The position numbers and the translations under genes were made by a program. Under the pieces are notes generated by a model. That model had not been told where the DNA came from. It ran no database searches and saw only the letters and a list, made by a program, of their open reading frames with translations. Shown here piece by piece: positions 53,849-61,946 of a stretch of 64,000 nt of DNA. Each line of letters opens with the position of its first letter. Position 1 is the first letter of the stretch. This DNA comes from Pedobacter westerhofensis (lineage in GTDB: Bacteria; Bacteroidota; Bacteroidia; Sphingobacteriales; Sphingobacteriaceae), in assembly GCF_900182595.1 (NCBI RefSeq), contig NZ_FXTN01000004.1:124001-188000 (forward strand), given 5' to 3'.

Positions 53849-53922
53849 GAGAATACCTTTTGTGGATTGTAATTGCCATCCGGTTAGCTTTGGCTGGCAG
53901 TTTTAATGCTGATGGTGCAGCT

Positions 53923-54360
53923 TTAATAATTGGAAGCCAGCGAATTGAGATTGCTGAGCTTTACCCTTCTGAAAGATTGGGCTGTAAGGCCTTTGTCGAG
54001 CACAGAAATGATTTCCTTTCTCAGTTCAGCGCTTTGTTTGCGGGAGCCGGGCTGCATTACCAATATGCCGGATGCTGCATAATCTTTGTGATCTCTGATA
54101 CCTCTGCCCTCCAACTTTTCTATTCCGCAAATGGGGGCGGTACCGTAAACAGTAGTAATGGTTTTTGTGCCGGATGACGACCAGACCGTTAAACGATAAG
54201 AGGAGGGGTCGGTGTTCTTTAATCGTGCCAGTATTTTTTGTACTTCTGCTGCCGAACTGGTATGAATAATATAAGCCCTGGCATAATCTTTTGTGATCAG
54301 ATTGGTAATGACAAACATCATGACAGAACCGGCGCAAATCAGGGTCAATAACTTTTTCAT
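53923..54360 (-). CDS. Secreted paralogue B of unknown function (145 aa)
   Basis: The N-terminus (MKKLLTLICAGSVMMFVITNLI) is a signal sequence or membrane anchor. The mature part shares HTSSAAEVQKILARLKNTDPSSYRLTV and VYGTAP with the neighbour at 54450-54881, so the two genes are tandem duplicates. Near the end the sequence is more diverged and basic (RKQSAELRKEIISVL). Function and substrate are unknown. It lies between its paralogue (89 bp) and the SdpA-like gene. Confidence 0.6.
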   Translation of the reverse strand: MKKLLTLICAGSVMMFVITNLITKDYARAYIIHTSSAAEVQKILARLKNTDPSSYRLTVWSSSGTKTITTVYGTAPICGIEKLEGRGIRDHKDYAASGILVMQPGSRKQSAELRKEIISVLDKGLTAQSFRRVKLSNLNSLASNY

Positions 54361-54411
54361 CTTATGATCTTAAAATTGAAATCAGCTCTAATAGACATTA
54401 CAACAAAGAAA

Positions 54412-54443
54412 TACAGGGAGCAGAGCAATGCCCGCCCCCTGTA
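54412..54443 (-). terminator. Hairpin in the gap between the two paralogues
   Basis: TACAGGG (54412-54418) pairs with CCCTGTA (54437-54443). Read on the minus strand the stem is followed by a T-rich TATTTCTTTG, so it could terminate or attenuate the upstream genes before paralogue B. The stem is short and this is a weak call. Confidence 0.4.
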
Positions 54444-54449
54444 AGATCT

Positions 54450-54881
54450 TTATCTCATATTGCCGCCTCTCAGCGCGCTGGTACTTACTGTTTTAACTGT
54501 TTGCGTGCTCAGGTTTTTGTTGAGCTTAGAAATGATATCTCTCTGAAAATCCTTTCCGTTGGTGATTACTTTAACCGCTACAATCACATCGGAAGCCGCG
54601 TATCCGCCGCCGATTTTTCCTGTACTGCCATTTACTTTGCCAATTGCAGAAAGAGGGGCAGTACCATATACCGTGCTGCTGGCTTTACCGCGGTTGGTGG
54701 TGCTCACTGTTAAGCGGTAAGTGGAAGGATCGGCATCTTTCAGGGAAGCCAGGATCTTGTTTACTTCGGATGACGAGCTGGTGTTGATAATCAGTGCTTT
54801 GGCTGTTTCCTGTGCCATTAAACGTGAAGAGCCCAGCATCAGTAATGCGCCGGCGCAAAGAGGAATAAATAATTTTTTCAT
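54450..54881 (-). CDS. Secreted paralogue A of unknown function (143 aa)
   Basis: The signal peptide (FIPLCAGALLMLGSSRLMAQ) is clear, giving a mature protein of about 120 aa beginning near ETAKALIINTSSSSEVNKILASLKDADPSTYRLTV, shared closely with paralogue B. It is small, with a regular strand-helix pattern and no cysteines in the mature part. I recognise no family. It lies 93 bp downstream of the TPR-CHAT gene, so it is either the last gene of that operon or independently transcribed. Export plus duplication suggest a surface or secreted effector. Confidence 0.62.
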   Translation of the reverse strand: MKKLFIPLCAGALLMLGSSRLMAQETAKALIINTSSSSEVNKILASLKDADPSTYRLTVSTTNRGKASSTVYGTAPLSAIGKVNGSTGKIGGGYAASDVIVAVKVITNGKDFQRDIISKLNKNLSTQTVKTVSTSALRGGNMR

Positions 54882-54974
54882 GTTCTTAATTTTTAAATTG
54901 ATTAATATTTGGTAATTGTCTAGACTTACTTCATTAGTCGCAACACTTACCGGCAGGGAAACAAAACATGTAAA

Positions 54975-57758
54975 TTATTTTTTTCTGTTGAAGAAGGGGC
55001 TGCTCCTGAAGAAGAAGTAAAGGGCAGAGAAGAGCAGGATCGCGGCAATCAGTGCTGCCATGGGCAAACTACCTGCAGACTGGCGGTCAATGCCATCGGT
55101 ATTGCCTATAACCACCGTTGCTGCCCAAAAGTAAGGAAGGTCATAGATATGGTCTCCCTGTGCCATCAGATCAAGTTTGGCGCGGTTGAGCGCAACATCC
55201 TTGGGCAAGCCCGCCTGCAGATAGGCATAGAACATCTCCGTAATCTGGTAGGTGATCTGATGATCTACCTGCCAGAGGTTGGTGACCGTAGCGGGGACAC
55301 CTCCAACTGTAAAGGCCCTTGCCAGGCTAAAAATACCTTCGCCTTCGGCATGGTGCCCTACACCGGTATTACAGGCTGATAATACCGCCAGATCTGTGTT
55401 CGAAAAGGTTATTTTCTGAATGTCCGACAAATAGACTGCTGAATCGGCCAGATATAATACGGGCTCTTTTTTCGTAAGGCCGGCATCGGCATGTGCATAG
55501 ATCTGCACAATATTGTAATGTGCGGCATTGCTGAGAAACTGGCCCCTGGTGGCGCCGCTGCCGGTCAGCAATGACGAAGAGGTAAATCCGGCCGCAATTT
55601 TTTGCAGTGACTCAGCTGAGCCCGGCAATGGCGAAAGTGCAGGATTATTGTTGTACCGCTCCGGAGCGATCCCAAAAAATGTGTGTTTACCTGCTTCGCT
55701 GCTCAGGTTCTTCATCAGAACATTCATGGAATGCACATAACTAAAAGTATACTGCTTTGCAAGGAAACTGGTTTGTCTGCGGCTATTCGAAATCAGTGCT
55801 TCAAAAGGTATAAAAAGATCATCCGGTGATACGATTACACGTTCCCCGGCAATCCTGAGAGGCTTGAATAGCTGTTGATAAAGCAGATTGGCTGCCTTGC
55901 AGTAACGATCGTAGTTCTGATTGAGCAAAGATTTGTCTGAACACAGTGCCAGCATTTCCCTCGCGTTTGCCCGGTAGGCAGTGTCCTTTAGTTTTGCAAG
56001 CTCTTGCCTGTCAGCTGAAAGGGACAGGATGTAAACTGCTGATCCCCCGTTGAAGTATTCGATCAAAGACTGCTTATCCGCTGATAACTTTCGGATTGCC
56101 TTGGTATAAGAATAAACACTGTTATCATATTTGTACTGATAATATACCGGATATTTGCTTTCCAGGCTTTTGATAAAATCTTCCCATCTGCTTTGTGCAT
56201 CGTGCCATTGCCTGTTGAAGACATTATAGTTTTTATCTGTTTTGGCTAAAGACAGCAGTTTCTGGCTCAGTGCAACTGTCCTGGTGCGCAGCTGTTTTTC
56301 AGCCATTTGGTCCCTGCCCGAAATATGATGGGAGGCTATAATTGCATTCAGCTGATCACCCAGTAGTACAGCACGGCTTTTCTCAAAAAAGTAATAGGCT
56401 TTTTCGGTATTTCCAAGCTGATAACAAACCTCAATGGCTTCGCCGTACAATTGTTTTGTTTTCTGGCGCCAATATAGCCTGGACTGCTCGCCGGACTGCT
56501 TCCAGCGCATGATATCCACAGACTTATCTGCGATCTCATAGGTGTTTAACGCCAGCTGCAGCAGCATTCTGTCCTTTTTGCTGTGATAGAGTGCCAGTAA
56601 TGCAGATCCTTTATTGGCGAGAATATTATAAACCACATAGTCATTGGCAACAAGTTTCAGCATATCTACACTGAGGTTGCTTTTAATGGCGGTGTCCGTA
56701 AAATTGAGGGGCAGTACGTTTAAGGCCTTTTGATAATATTTCAGCGCATTCCTGAAGTCTTTATTTTTCCAGTACACTACACCGCTGTTCATGTAAAGGC
56801 CGGCCAGCTGGTATGGCTCGCCGGTTATCAGGGCCAGCTTGATCCCTTCATTATAATAGCACAAAGCTTTGTTGCCCTGATTTAATCCATTCAGGTATAC
56901 ACTGCCTATATCCAGCAGGTCCCTGGAGCATTGTTGCAACAGTCCGGTAGCTTTGTTCAGCTCAAAGGCTTTATGATAATAGCTTAATGACTCTGTTACC
57001 CTTTTCTTTTCATACAGTAAATTCGCATAAATTGAATAGCTTGTTGCCAGCTGGTCTGCATTTGTTCCTGCTTTTTCAAGCAAGAATATCGCCCTCTGGA
57101 CATCGGCCTCTGCCTCCTCAAAGTTATCAAGCTCAGCTTCTGATTGCGCTTTCTGGGCCAGGAGCGGGGCCGCTGCCAATTCATTCTGGTCCCTCTCTGC
57201 CAGTAGCAGCCCCTCAGCTGCAACCTCCGTGCTTTTTTGATAGTCGCCTGTCTGGAAATATTCAAATGCATCCTGTGCATAAGCCATAAAAACGATAAAG
57301 TGTTTCTCCGGAAATGGAATGCCGCTTCGGATACACAGACCGAAATAACGGTGTGATTCAGCAGGCAGTTGCAGGCGCTTATAAAACACGCCGAGGTTAA
57401 AATAACTGTGTGTCAGAAACGACTTTTGCAGGCCCGGGCCATTTCCCTGATTTACCTGCACAGCCTCCCTGGTATAAAATATAGCCCGTTCCACATCATC
57501 TGCCTTGCTGTACTGATCGCCGATCCGGTGCAGGATCTGTGCATAGGCATTGTTTTTTGTAGGGTGGCACTTTAAGAATGCTGCCTGTAGCTCCTTCAGT
57601 TGTCTGATTTTTTTTGCGTAACTGTCTGTCGTATTGCTGTTAATCGCAGCAACCCTGGCAATGATTTCCGTATCCGTGATGCACTGTGCTTTCAGCGGCA
57701 TTGTCAGGGCAGACATTGCCGATAAAAGTACAGCGATACGGGCACAAAGGTTTAGCAT
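54975..57758 (-). CDS. Periplasmic TPR-CHAT protease, C-terminally anchored
   Basis: The product is 927 aa. It has a signal peptide (ARIAVLLSAMSALTMPLKAQ) and TPR-like helical repeats (about residues 30-450, such as YFNLGVFYKRLQLPAESHRYFGLC). A middle helical part leads into a C-terminal CHAT (caspase-like) domain, with the catalytic His in QIYAHAD near residue 754 and the catalytic Cys in LSACNTG near residue 795. A final membrane helix (MAALIAAILLFSALYFFFRS) with a basic tail anchors it to the inner membrane. The His/Cys dyad is intact. Its start lies 10 bp from the end of the subtilisin gene, so the two are co-transcribed. Confidence 0.88.
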   Translation of the reverse strand: MLNLCARIAVLLSAMSALTMPLKAQCITDTEIIARVAAINSNTTDSYAKKIRQLKELQAAFLKCHPTKNNAYAQILHRIGDQYSKADDVERAIFYTREAVQVNQGNGPGLQKSFLTHSYFNLGVFYKRLQLPAESHRYFGLCIRSGIPFPEKHFIVFMAYAQDAFEYFQTGDYQKSTEVAAEGLLLAERDQNELAAAPLLAQKAQSEAELDNFEEAEADVQRAIFLLEKAGTNADQLATSYSIYANLLYEKKRVTESLSYYHKAFELNKATGLLQQCSRDLLDIGSVYLNGLNQGNKALCYYNEGIKLALITGEPYQLAGLYMNSGVVYWKNKDFRNALKYYQKALNVLPLNFTDTAIKSNLSVDMLKLVANDYVVYNILANKGSALLALYHSKKDRMLLQLALNTYEIADKSVDIMRWKQSGEQSRLYWRQKTKQLYGEAIEVCYQLGNTEKAYYFFEKSRAVLLGDQLNAIIASHHISGRDQMAEKQLRTRTVALSQKLLSLAKTDKNYNVFNRQWHDAQSRWEDFIKSLESKYPVYYQYKYDNSVYSYTKAIRKLSADKQSLIEYFNGGSAVYILSLSADRQELAKLKDTAYRANAREMLALCSDKSLLNQNYDRYCKAANLLYQQLFKPLRIAGERVIVSPDDLFIPFEALISNSRRQTSFLAKQYTFSYVHSMNVLMKNLSSEAGKHTFFGIAPERYNNNPALSPLPGSAESLQKIAAGFTSSSLLTGSGATRGQFLSNAAHYNIVQIYAHADAGLTKKEPVLYLADSAVYLSDIQKITFSNTDLAVLSACNTGVGHHAEGEGIFSLARAFTVGGVPATVTNLWQVDHQITYQITEMFYAYLQAGLPKDVALNRAKLDLMAQGDHIYDLPYFWAATVVIGNTDGIDRQSAGSLPMAALIAAILLFSALYFFFRSSPFFNRKK

Positions 57759-57768
57759 GTAGGGCTGG

Positions 57769-59148
57769 CTATTGTTTTTTTACACAGGCTCCGGCGATGA
57801 TATATTTCCTGCCAAGTGCAGGCTGGTTGAGCAGTAATGGACCCGCTCCGCCACTGTCTGGCAGCAGCGCCAGTGCAGACAGGAAATCTGATTTTTTAAT
57901 ATTGGGCGCATACAGGGCTTTACTGCAATTGGCACCAATAATCCCGCTGGCAATGGCAGTGGCAAATGAAGATCCGCTGATCTCGTCCGTTGTGCCGGTA
58001 TTGCTGTCAAAAGGCACCGTAAACTTCATACTGCCGTCCCTGCTACGATCTGTCTCTACGCCAAGGTCTACAAACTGTTCAGAATAATTTTGTGTTGGGC
58101 TTACCGTTTTTCCGTCGGTGGTAGTTACTGCAATTACACTGTTTGCAGCGTTGCTCAGGCGGGCAGGATAAAAAGTATGGATCTCCAGGTTTCGCAGCTG
58201 ATCATCGCTGAGGTTAATGCCCTGTTCTGCCAGGAATATTTGTCGCGCAAGATCGTCATCTGCATCCGTCTTGTTTCCTGCAGCGGTAATAAAAAGTATT
58301 CCTTTTTTCTTTAGTTCCACGGTAATGAGCTCCTTCAGATAGGGCACCGGGATTTCATAGTAATAATAAAACCCCCAGCTGGCATTGATAATCTGTGCCC
58401 CCTTTGCCATCGCGAAGTGGATACCGCAGATAACGCTGAAAAGATCACTGATGCCCTCTTTATCATGGGTTTTTAGCGGCATGATCTTTACTGAATTGCT
58501 GGCAGAATGTTTAAATTCATTGATGATATACTGGCTCACCAGACTGCCGTGCCTGTTGGGATGATCATCCTCAAAATTACCATTGTCAGCAACAAAATTC
58601 CATCCGGACTGTACATCCCTGTAACATTCTGATGCAAATTTTGCAGCTTTCTCTCTCCAGATATACTCAGGGTTTACCAGGCGTGTATCTATGCCGGTAT
58701 CGAGCACCGCAACAACAATCTGGTCCTTCTTTTGATCTGTTTTGCCGGGTGTGAAGGCGGGCCTGTCAAACCTCGTTTCTCTGCCAGAGGGCACATAGTT
58801 ATAGTAATTCAGCGAATAAGATTCTCCCACGGTCTGCGTAGTCTGAGGGCCGGAACCACCATGTACTGTATCGGTATTCACCACGGTATGGATGCCTTTG
58901 GCAGACCATAATTGTACCGGTATTTTGCAGTTTCCGCAGGTTTTGATGCTGATCGCATCCGTTTTGATACCTTTTTTCTGAAAAGAATCTTTAATAGCAC
59001 GGATATCCTTTTCTGTCGGGTCATTTTTGAAAAAGATGATTAGCTGATCTTTCCGGTATGACCGGCTTAATAATTTTTCTATCCTGGGATTTGGTTTTCT
59101 GATCCAGGCAGCTGTTCCCCTGAGAGGTTCCTTTTGATTGTTGTCCAT
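57769..59148 (-). CDS. Cytoplasmic S8 (subtilisin-like) serine peptidase
   Basis: The product is 459 aa with no signal peptide. The catalytic triad is visible: Asp in VVAVLDTGID (about residue 149), His in PNRHGSLV (about residue 200), and Ser in SGSSFATA (about residue 392), where GSS replaces the more usual GTS. The first 140 residues are a separate region with CGNC and a basic start, possibly a regulatory prodomain. The lack of a signal suggests it acts inside the cell, unlike most subtilisins. It sits between the TPR/anti-sigma-like and CHAT genes with 10-bp gaps on both sides. Confidence 0.88.
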   Translation of the reverse strand: MDNNQKEPLRGTAAWIRKPNPRIEKLLSRSYRKDQLIIFFKNDPTEKDIRAIKDSFQKKGIKTDAISIKTCGNCKIPVQLWSAKGIHTVVNTDTVHGGSGPQTTQTVGESYSLNYYNYVPSGRETRFDRPAFTPGKTDQKKDQIVVAVLDTGIDTRLVNPEYIWREKAAKFASECYRDVQSGWNFVADNGNFEDDHPNRHGSLVSQYIINEFKHSASNSVKIMPLKTHDKEGISDLFSVICGIHFAMAKGAQIINASWGFYYYYEIPVPYLKELITVELKKKGILFITAAGNKTDADDDLARQIFLAEQGINLSDDQLRNLEIHTFYPARLSNAANSVIAVTTTDGKTVSPTQNYSEQFVDLGVETDRSRDGSMKFTVPFDSNTGTTDEISGSSFATAIASGIIGANCSKALYAPNIKKSDFLSALALLPDSGGAGPLLLNQPALGRKYIIAGACVKKQ

Positions 59149-59158
59149 GAGAGAGATT

Positions 59159-59905
59159 TTATAATTTCTTTAACCATATTTTAGCTTCATTGCTGCCCTC
59201 CAAATCTTTTTGCACTACTTCATTTAATATTTTCTTTGCTTCAGCCAAATCATCAGCTTTATTTCTTTTCATCAGCGCAATCGCCTGATAAAATAAGCCC
59301 GGGTTGGAGTATAGCTTAAAACCGGCAAGCGCATGAAATGCAACTACTGCCTGATCGTATTTGCCGGTAGCCAGGAAAGTGATGCCCAGATTTTTGATCA
59401 CCTCCGGTTGCGGAACTGGATTTCTGGCCAGTTTGCTAAATATTTGCTCGGCCCTGACATAATCTTTCGCATTGTATGCCGCAATTCCCTGCTGTATCTG
59501 GCTGGTAGAATCAGCAGCGCCCATGGTCTGGCCCAGCGTGCTGAAACTGGACTGAATGTAGTCACCAGACAGCCGCTGCGAAGGGGCAGGGCGGAACCAC
59601 AAGGTGTAGCCCAGCACAACGATGATACAGGCCGCCGCCAGGTAAAATGCCAGTTTGCCGGGGCTTTGCTTAACCTTTGCTTTCGCTGCCGGTTCCGGCA
59701 TGACGGATAACTCTGCATGTAATTCTGCAAATTCTGCTTTCTTCCGGTCATTTAACGATTGCCTGATGCCATCTCTCAAAGCCACATAAGCAGCAACCTC
59801 CGCTGCAAATTCCGTATCTGCGAGGCACCTGTCTTCAAATTCCTTTTTCTCGTGGTCCTGCAAATTACCTTTAAAATATGCCTCTATTATTTCCGGGTTG
59901 TTCAT
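59159..59905 (-). CDS. TPR membrane protein, anti-sigma-like
   Basis: This 248-aa protein has a cytoplasmic N-terminus of about 85 residues with the anti-sigma-like motif IIEAYFKGNLQDHEKKEFEDRCLADTEFA, a single membrane helix (AFYLAAACIIVVLGYTLWF), and a periplasmic region with TPR-like helices (AAYNAKDYVRAEQIFSKLA, LFYQAIALMKRN). The ATG at 59905 overlaps the sigma stop by one base (TGATG); a GTG 3 nt upstream is an alternative. Such genes next to sigma factors in Bacteroidota often restrain the sigma factor. Zinc-binding residues are not visible, so regulation is inferred. Confidence 0.72.
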   Translation of the reverse strand: MNNPEIIEAYFKGNLQDHEKKEFEDRCLADTEFAAEVAAYVALRDGIRQSLNDRKKAEFAELHAELSVMPEPAAKAKVKQSPGKLAFYLAAACIIVVLGYTLWFRPAPSQRLSGDYIQSSFSTLGQTMGAADSTSQIQQGIAAYNAKDYVRAEQIFSKLARNPVPQPEVIKNLGITFLATGKYDQAVVAFHALAGFKLYSNPGLFYQAIALMKRNKADDLAEAKKILNEVVQKDLEGSNEAKIWLKKL

Positions 59906-60492
59906 CACAGGGATTGTTTTATGTTCATCATTTTTCTCAGTTTCTCCAGGCAGCGCAGGCGGCTGGTTTTTACTACATCTGCCGAGTTGTACAGCATAAA
60001 TCCGGCGATGTCCTTATCACTGTAACCATCTTCAAAATACAGCAGTATCTCCCTGCATTTATCTCCCAGTTCCTGTAGTTTCTGGGTGATGCCGGCCCAT
60101 TGTTCTTTCGCAATGATCTGCTGAACCACATTTCTTGCCCCGTCTGGTAGTTCAAAAACCAAACTGTCAATTGATGTTGTCTGATAAACCTGTCGCTTAT
60201 TAGTCGTTTCTTTTCTCAGATGGTCAACACATTTATTGGAAAATATTTGGTAACAATATGATTTTAGTGCCGAGCGGCCTTCAAACTTACCTTCAACGAT
60301 ATTATGGATTACACTGATAATCGTATCTGAGTAACAGCTGGCGGCATATTCTTCATCAATTCCATACTTGAAAACACCCTGTTTAATAAAATAAAAAAAA
60401 GTCTGATAAAGTGTTCTTTCAAAGGCAGGGCGCTGCGGACCCCCGTTTTTTAGTCCCTCGATGATGTTGAAGTCTGGTATTGGAGTGGTCAT
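59905..60492 (-). CDS. ECF-type sigma-70 factor
   Basis: This 195-aa sigma factor has region 2 (AFERTLYQTFFYFIKQGVFKYG, YCYQIFSNKCVDHLR) and region 4 (LQELGDKCREILLYFEDGYSDKDIAGFMLYNSADVVKTSR). It is the first gene of the minus-strand run ending near 52398, and its stop overlaps the anti-sigma-like gene. Self-contained sigma, TPR, subtilisin, CHAT modules would allow envelope stress to turn on both proteases. The target promoters are unknown; no clear TANNTTTG box is seen upstream of it. Confidence 0.82.
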   Translation of the reverse strand: MTTPIPDFNIIEGLKNGGPQRPAFERTLYQTFFYFIKQGVFKYGIDEEYAASCYSDTIISVIHNIVEGKFEGRSALKSYCYQIFSNKCVDHLRKETTNKRQVYQTTSIDSLVFELPDGARNVVQQIIAKEQWAGITQKLQELGDKCREILLYFEDGYSDKDIAGFMLYNSADVVKTSRLRCLEKLRKMMNIKQSL

Positions 60493-60669
60493 TTAGAATA
60501 CGTTTGTAAGCGTAAATAAATATTGTCTAATAAATATACAAATAATAATCAGTGTAAAAAACAGCCAAACATAGTGATAAATTTTGTCTCAGCTATCACT
60601 GTTATTACTTCATTATCTTTACGTTAACGCTCCGGATTCTGATATCTGCTACTAAATCCATTTAAACAA

Positions 60670-60702
60670 AAAGCCGGACAACATGAGGTGCTGCCCGGCT
60701 TT
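60670..60702 (-). terminator. Terminator of the PRC-barrel gene
   Basis: AAAGCCGG (60670-60677) pairs with CCGGCTTT (60695-60702); on the minus strand the stem is followed by TTTGTTT. It ends the gene at 60720 before the sigma gene. The remainder of 60493-60669 is AT-rich with no gene seen. Confidence 0.75.
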
Positions 60703-60719
60703 AATAAAAATTTATTGGC

Positions 60720-61238
60720 TTACATTATCTCTCCTTTTTCAAGGCCGTCTTTGCCTGGAGGGTTTCTATTGTATCCTGCATCATCAAAGTGTGTATGGTT
60801 GTAAAAATCATCATCGGCATTGTGCTTATAATTCATTACTTCAACAACATGTTCAGCTGTGCCGGTCAGCACATCCCTGATTTGGAGTTCATCCCTTGCA
60901 GTAATTTGTTCACCATCGTATTCCGGCAGGAAGCTTAATTTTGAGGATATAGCTTCGGTCAATAATACTTCGTCTTTATCCTCCTTTAGTGTCACCAGCC
61001 CGATCGGGATCAGTACCCGCTTTTCCTCGTCCAGTTCGTAACCTTCCAGTTTTGTAATAATATATCTTACCTTAAGGGCTTCTACATCAAAGATGAGGTC
61101 TTCCACATCCCCGATATAATCACCCAGCGAATCATATATTTCCCAGCCCGTAATGTCAGGCTGGTGGTCTGAAATTTCGAAATCACTGCCGTCAAGTTCC
61201 TCCAGACGGTCATTAGTGTTATTATCTTCTGTATCCAT
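60720..61238 (-). CDS. PRC-barrel domain protein
   Basis: The start at 61238 (MDTEDNNTNDRLEELDGS) gives 172 aa. An acidic N-terminus is followed by a PRC-barrel (ITGWEIYDSLGDYIGDVEDLIFDVEALKVRYII, then VLIPIGLVTLKED) and a charged C-terminus. PRC-barrels occur in photosynthetic reaction centre H subunits and in many stress proteins. The function here is unknown. A terminator follows. The gene lies 95 bp from the next gene upstream. Confidence 0.85.
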   Translation of the reverse strand: MDTEDNNTNDRLEELDGSDFEISDHQPDITGWEIYDSLGDYIGDVEDLIFDVEALKVRYIITKLEGYELDEEKRVLIPIGLVTLKEDKDEVLLTEAISSKLSFLPEYDGEQITARDELQIRDVLTGTAEHVVEVMNYKHNADDDFYNHTHFDDAGYNRNPPGKDGLEKGEIM

Positions 61239-61333
61239 AACTAATCGATTTTTAGATTGAACAATCGAGCAATCCATTAGTTTTGCATAGGGCCGCTGAG
61301 CGCGTTATTGATAATTATTCTTATTCAGCCCGA

Positions 61334-61723
61334 TCAGTTCTTGCTCATCCAAAAGTCTGGGGCAAGTCCTTCAAAAAAGCCCATGCGGTGCTCTTCCACA
61401 CTGTAGATCAGCAAAAATGTCTCCGGCCTTACCTGGATATTTTCATTGAGCAAAAACATAATCCTTCCAAAAAAGGCCTGTTTTACTGCCGCTGTTTGTT
61501 CCGGGGCCAGTATGTTGAGTAACATAAAGCCATCCGGAGCGTTTGGGGCCTCATAATTTTTAGAGAAGATCAATTCATCAGGTTCAAGCTGTTTGATCAT
61601 CTGGAACATGCTGTCTTCATCATTTGGCAAAGAATTCATTCCTGCATCCTGGACCGCGTCAGATACCGACATGATATAATCTGTAAGCTTACCTTTAATC
61701 AGCGCAATACGAACAACACCCAT
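61334..61723 (-). CDS. Hypothetical protein (129 aa) under a consensus promoter
   Basis: The product is 129 aa and soluble. Pattern MGVVRIALIKGKLTDYIMSVSDAVQDAG and LSNILAPEQTA-like helices give no recognised family. It has an unusually strong AAGGAGG ribosome binding site ending about 9 nt before the ATG, rare in Bacteroidota, plus a consensus promoter at 61773-61803 with a palindrome between the boxes, so expression is probably high and switchable. Neighbours are the PRC-barrel and auto-adhesin genes. Confidence 0.6.
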   Translation of the reverse strand: MGVVRIALIKGKLTDYIMSVSDAVQDAGMNSLPNDEDSMFQMIKQLEPDELIFSKNYEAPNAPDGFMLLNILAPEQTAAVKQAFFGRIMFLLNENIQVRPETFLLIYSVEEHRMGFFEGLAPDFWMSKN

Positions 61724-61772
61724 AATTTATCCTCCTTAATTGTTGTAGTTCATACGGCTATATCTGGCTATA

Positions 61773-61803
61773 CAAATTTAACTGGTTTGATATCAAACCC
61801 AAA
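61773..61803 (-). promoter_or_regulatory. Consensus Bacteroidota promoter with an internal palindromic operator
   Basis: On the minus strand TTTG (61800-61803), 19 nt, then TAAATTTG (61773-61780) fits the TTTG-N19-TANNTTTG rule exactly. Between them lies GGTTTGATATCAAACC (61784-61799), a perfect 16-bp palindrome, placed where a bound repressor would block polymerase. It drives the gene at 61334-61723. Confidence 0.75.
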
Positions 61804-61946
61804 TTATCCTGTAATTTTCGTAGCTCATACTTTGTTTTGCACAACTATATGATGATGAGCTGACATAATAGGGGAATATTTTTTCTTTGGTATCAAGTAT
61901 TCGCTGGATGGCTAAAAACTATCGGTGAAATTGAACAATTTTTCCG

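Noticed and set aside
53923..54881. Naming the secreted paralogues as SdpC-type toxins
   Set aside because: They lack the paired cysteines and hydrophobic toxin core expected of SdpC, so only an unknown function is supported.
52398..60492. Calling the protease array a CRISPR type III-E relative
   Set aside because: Only the TPR-CHAT and sigma parts resemble it; there is no repeat array or Cas effector, and CHAT carries an export signal.
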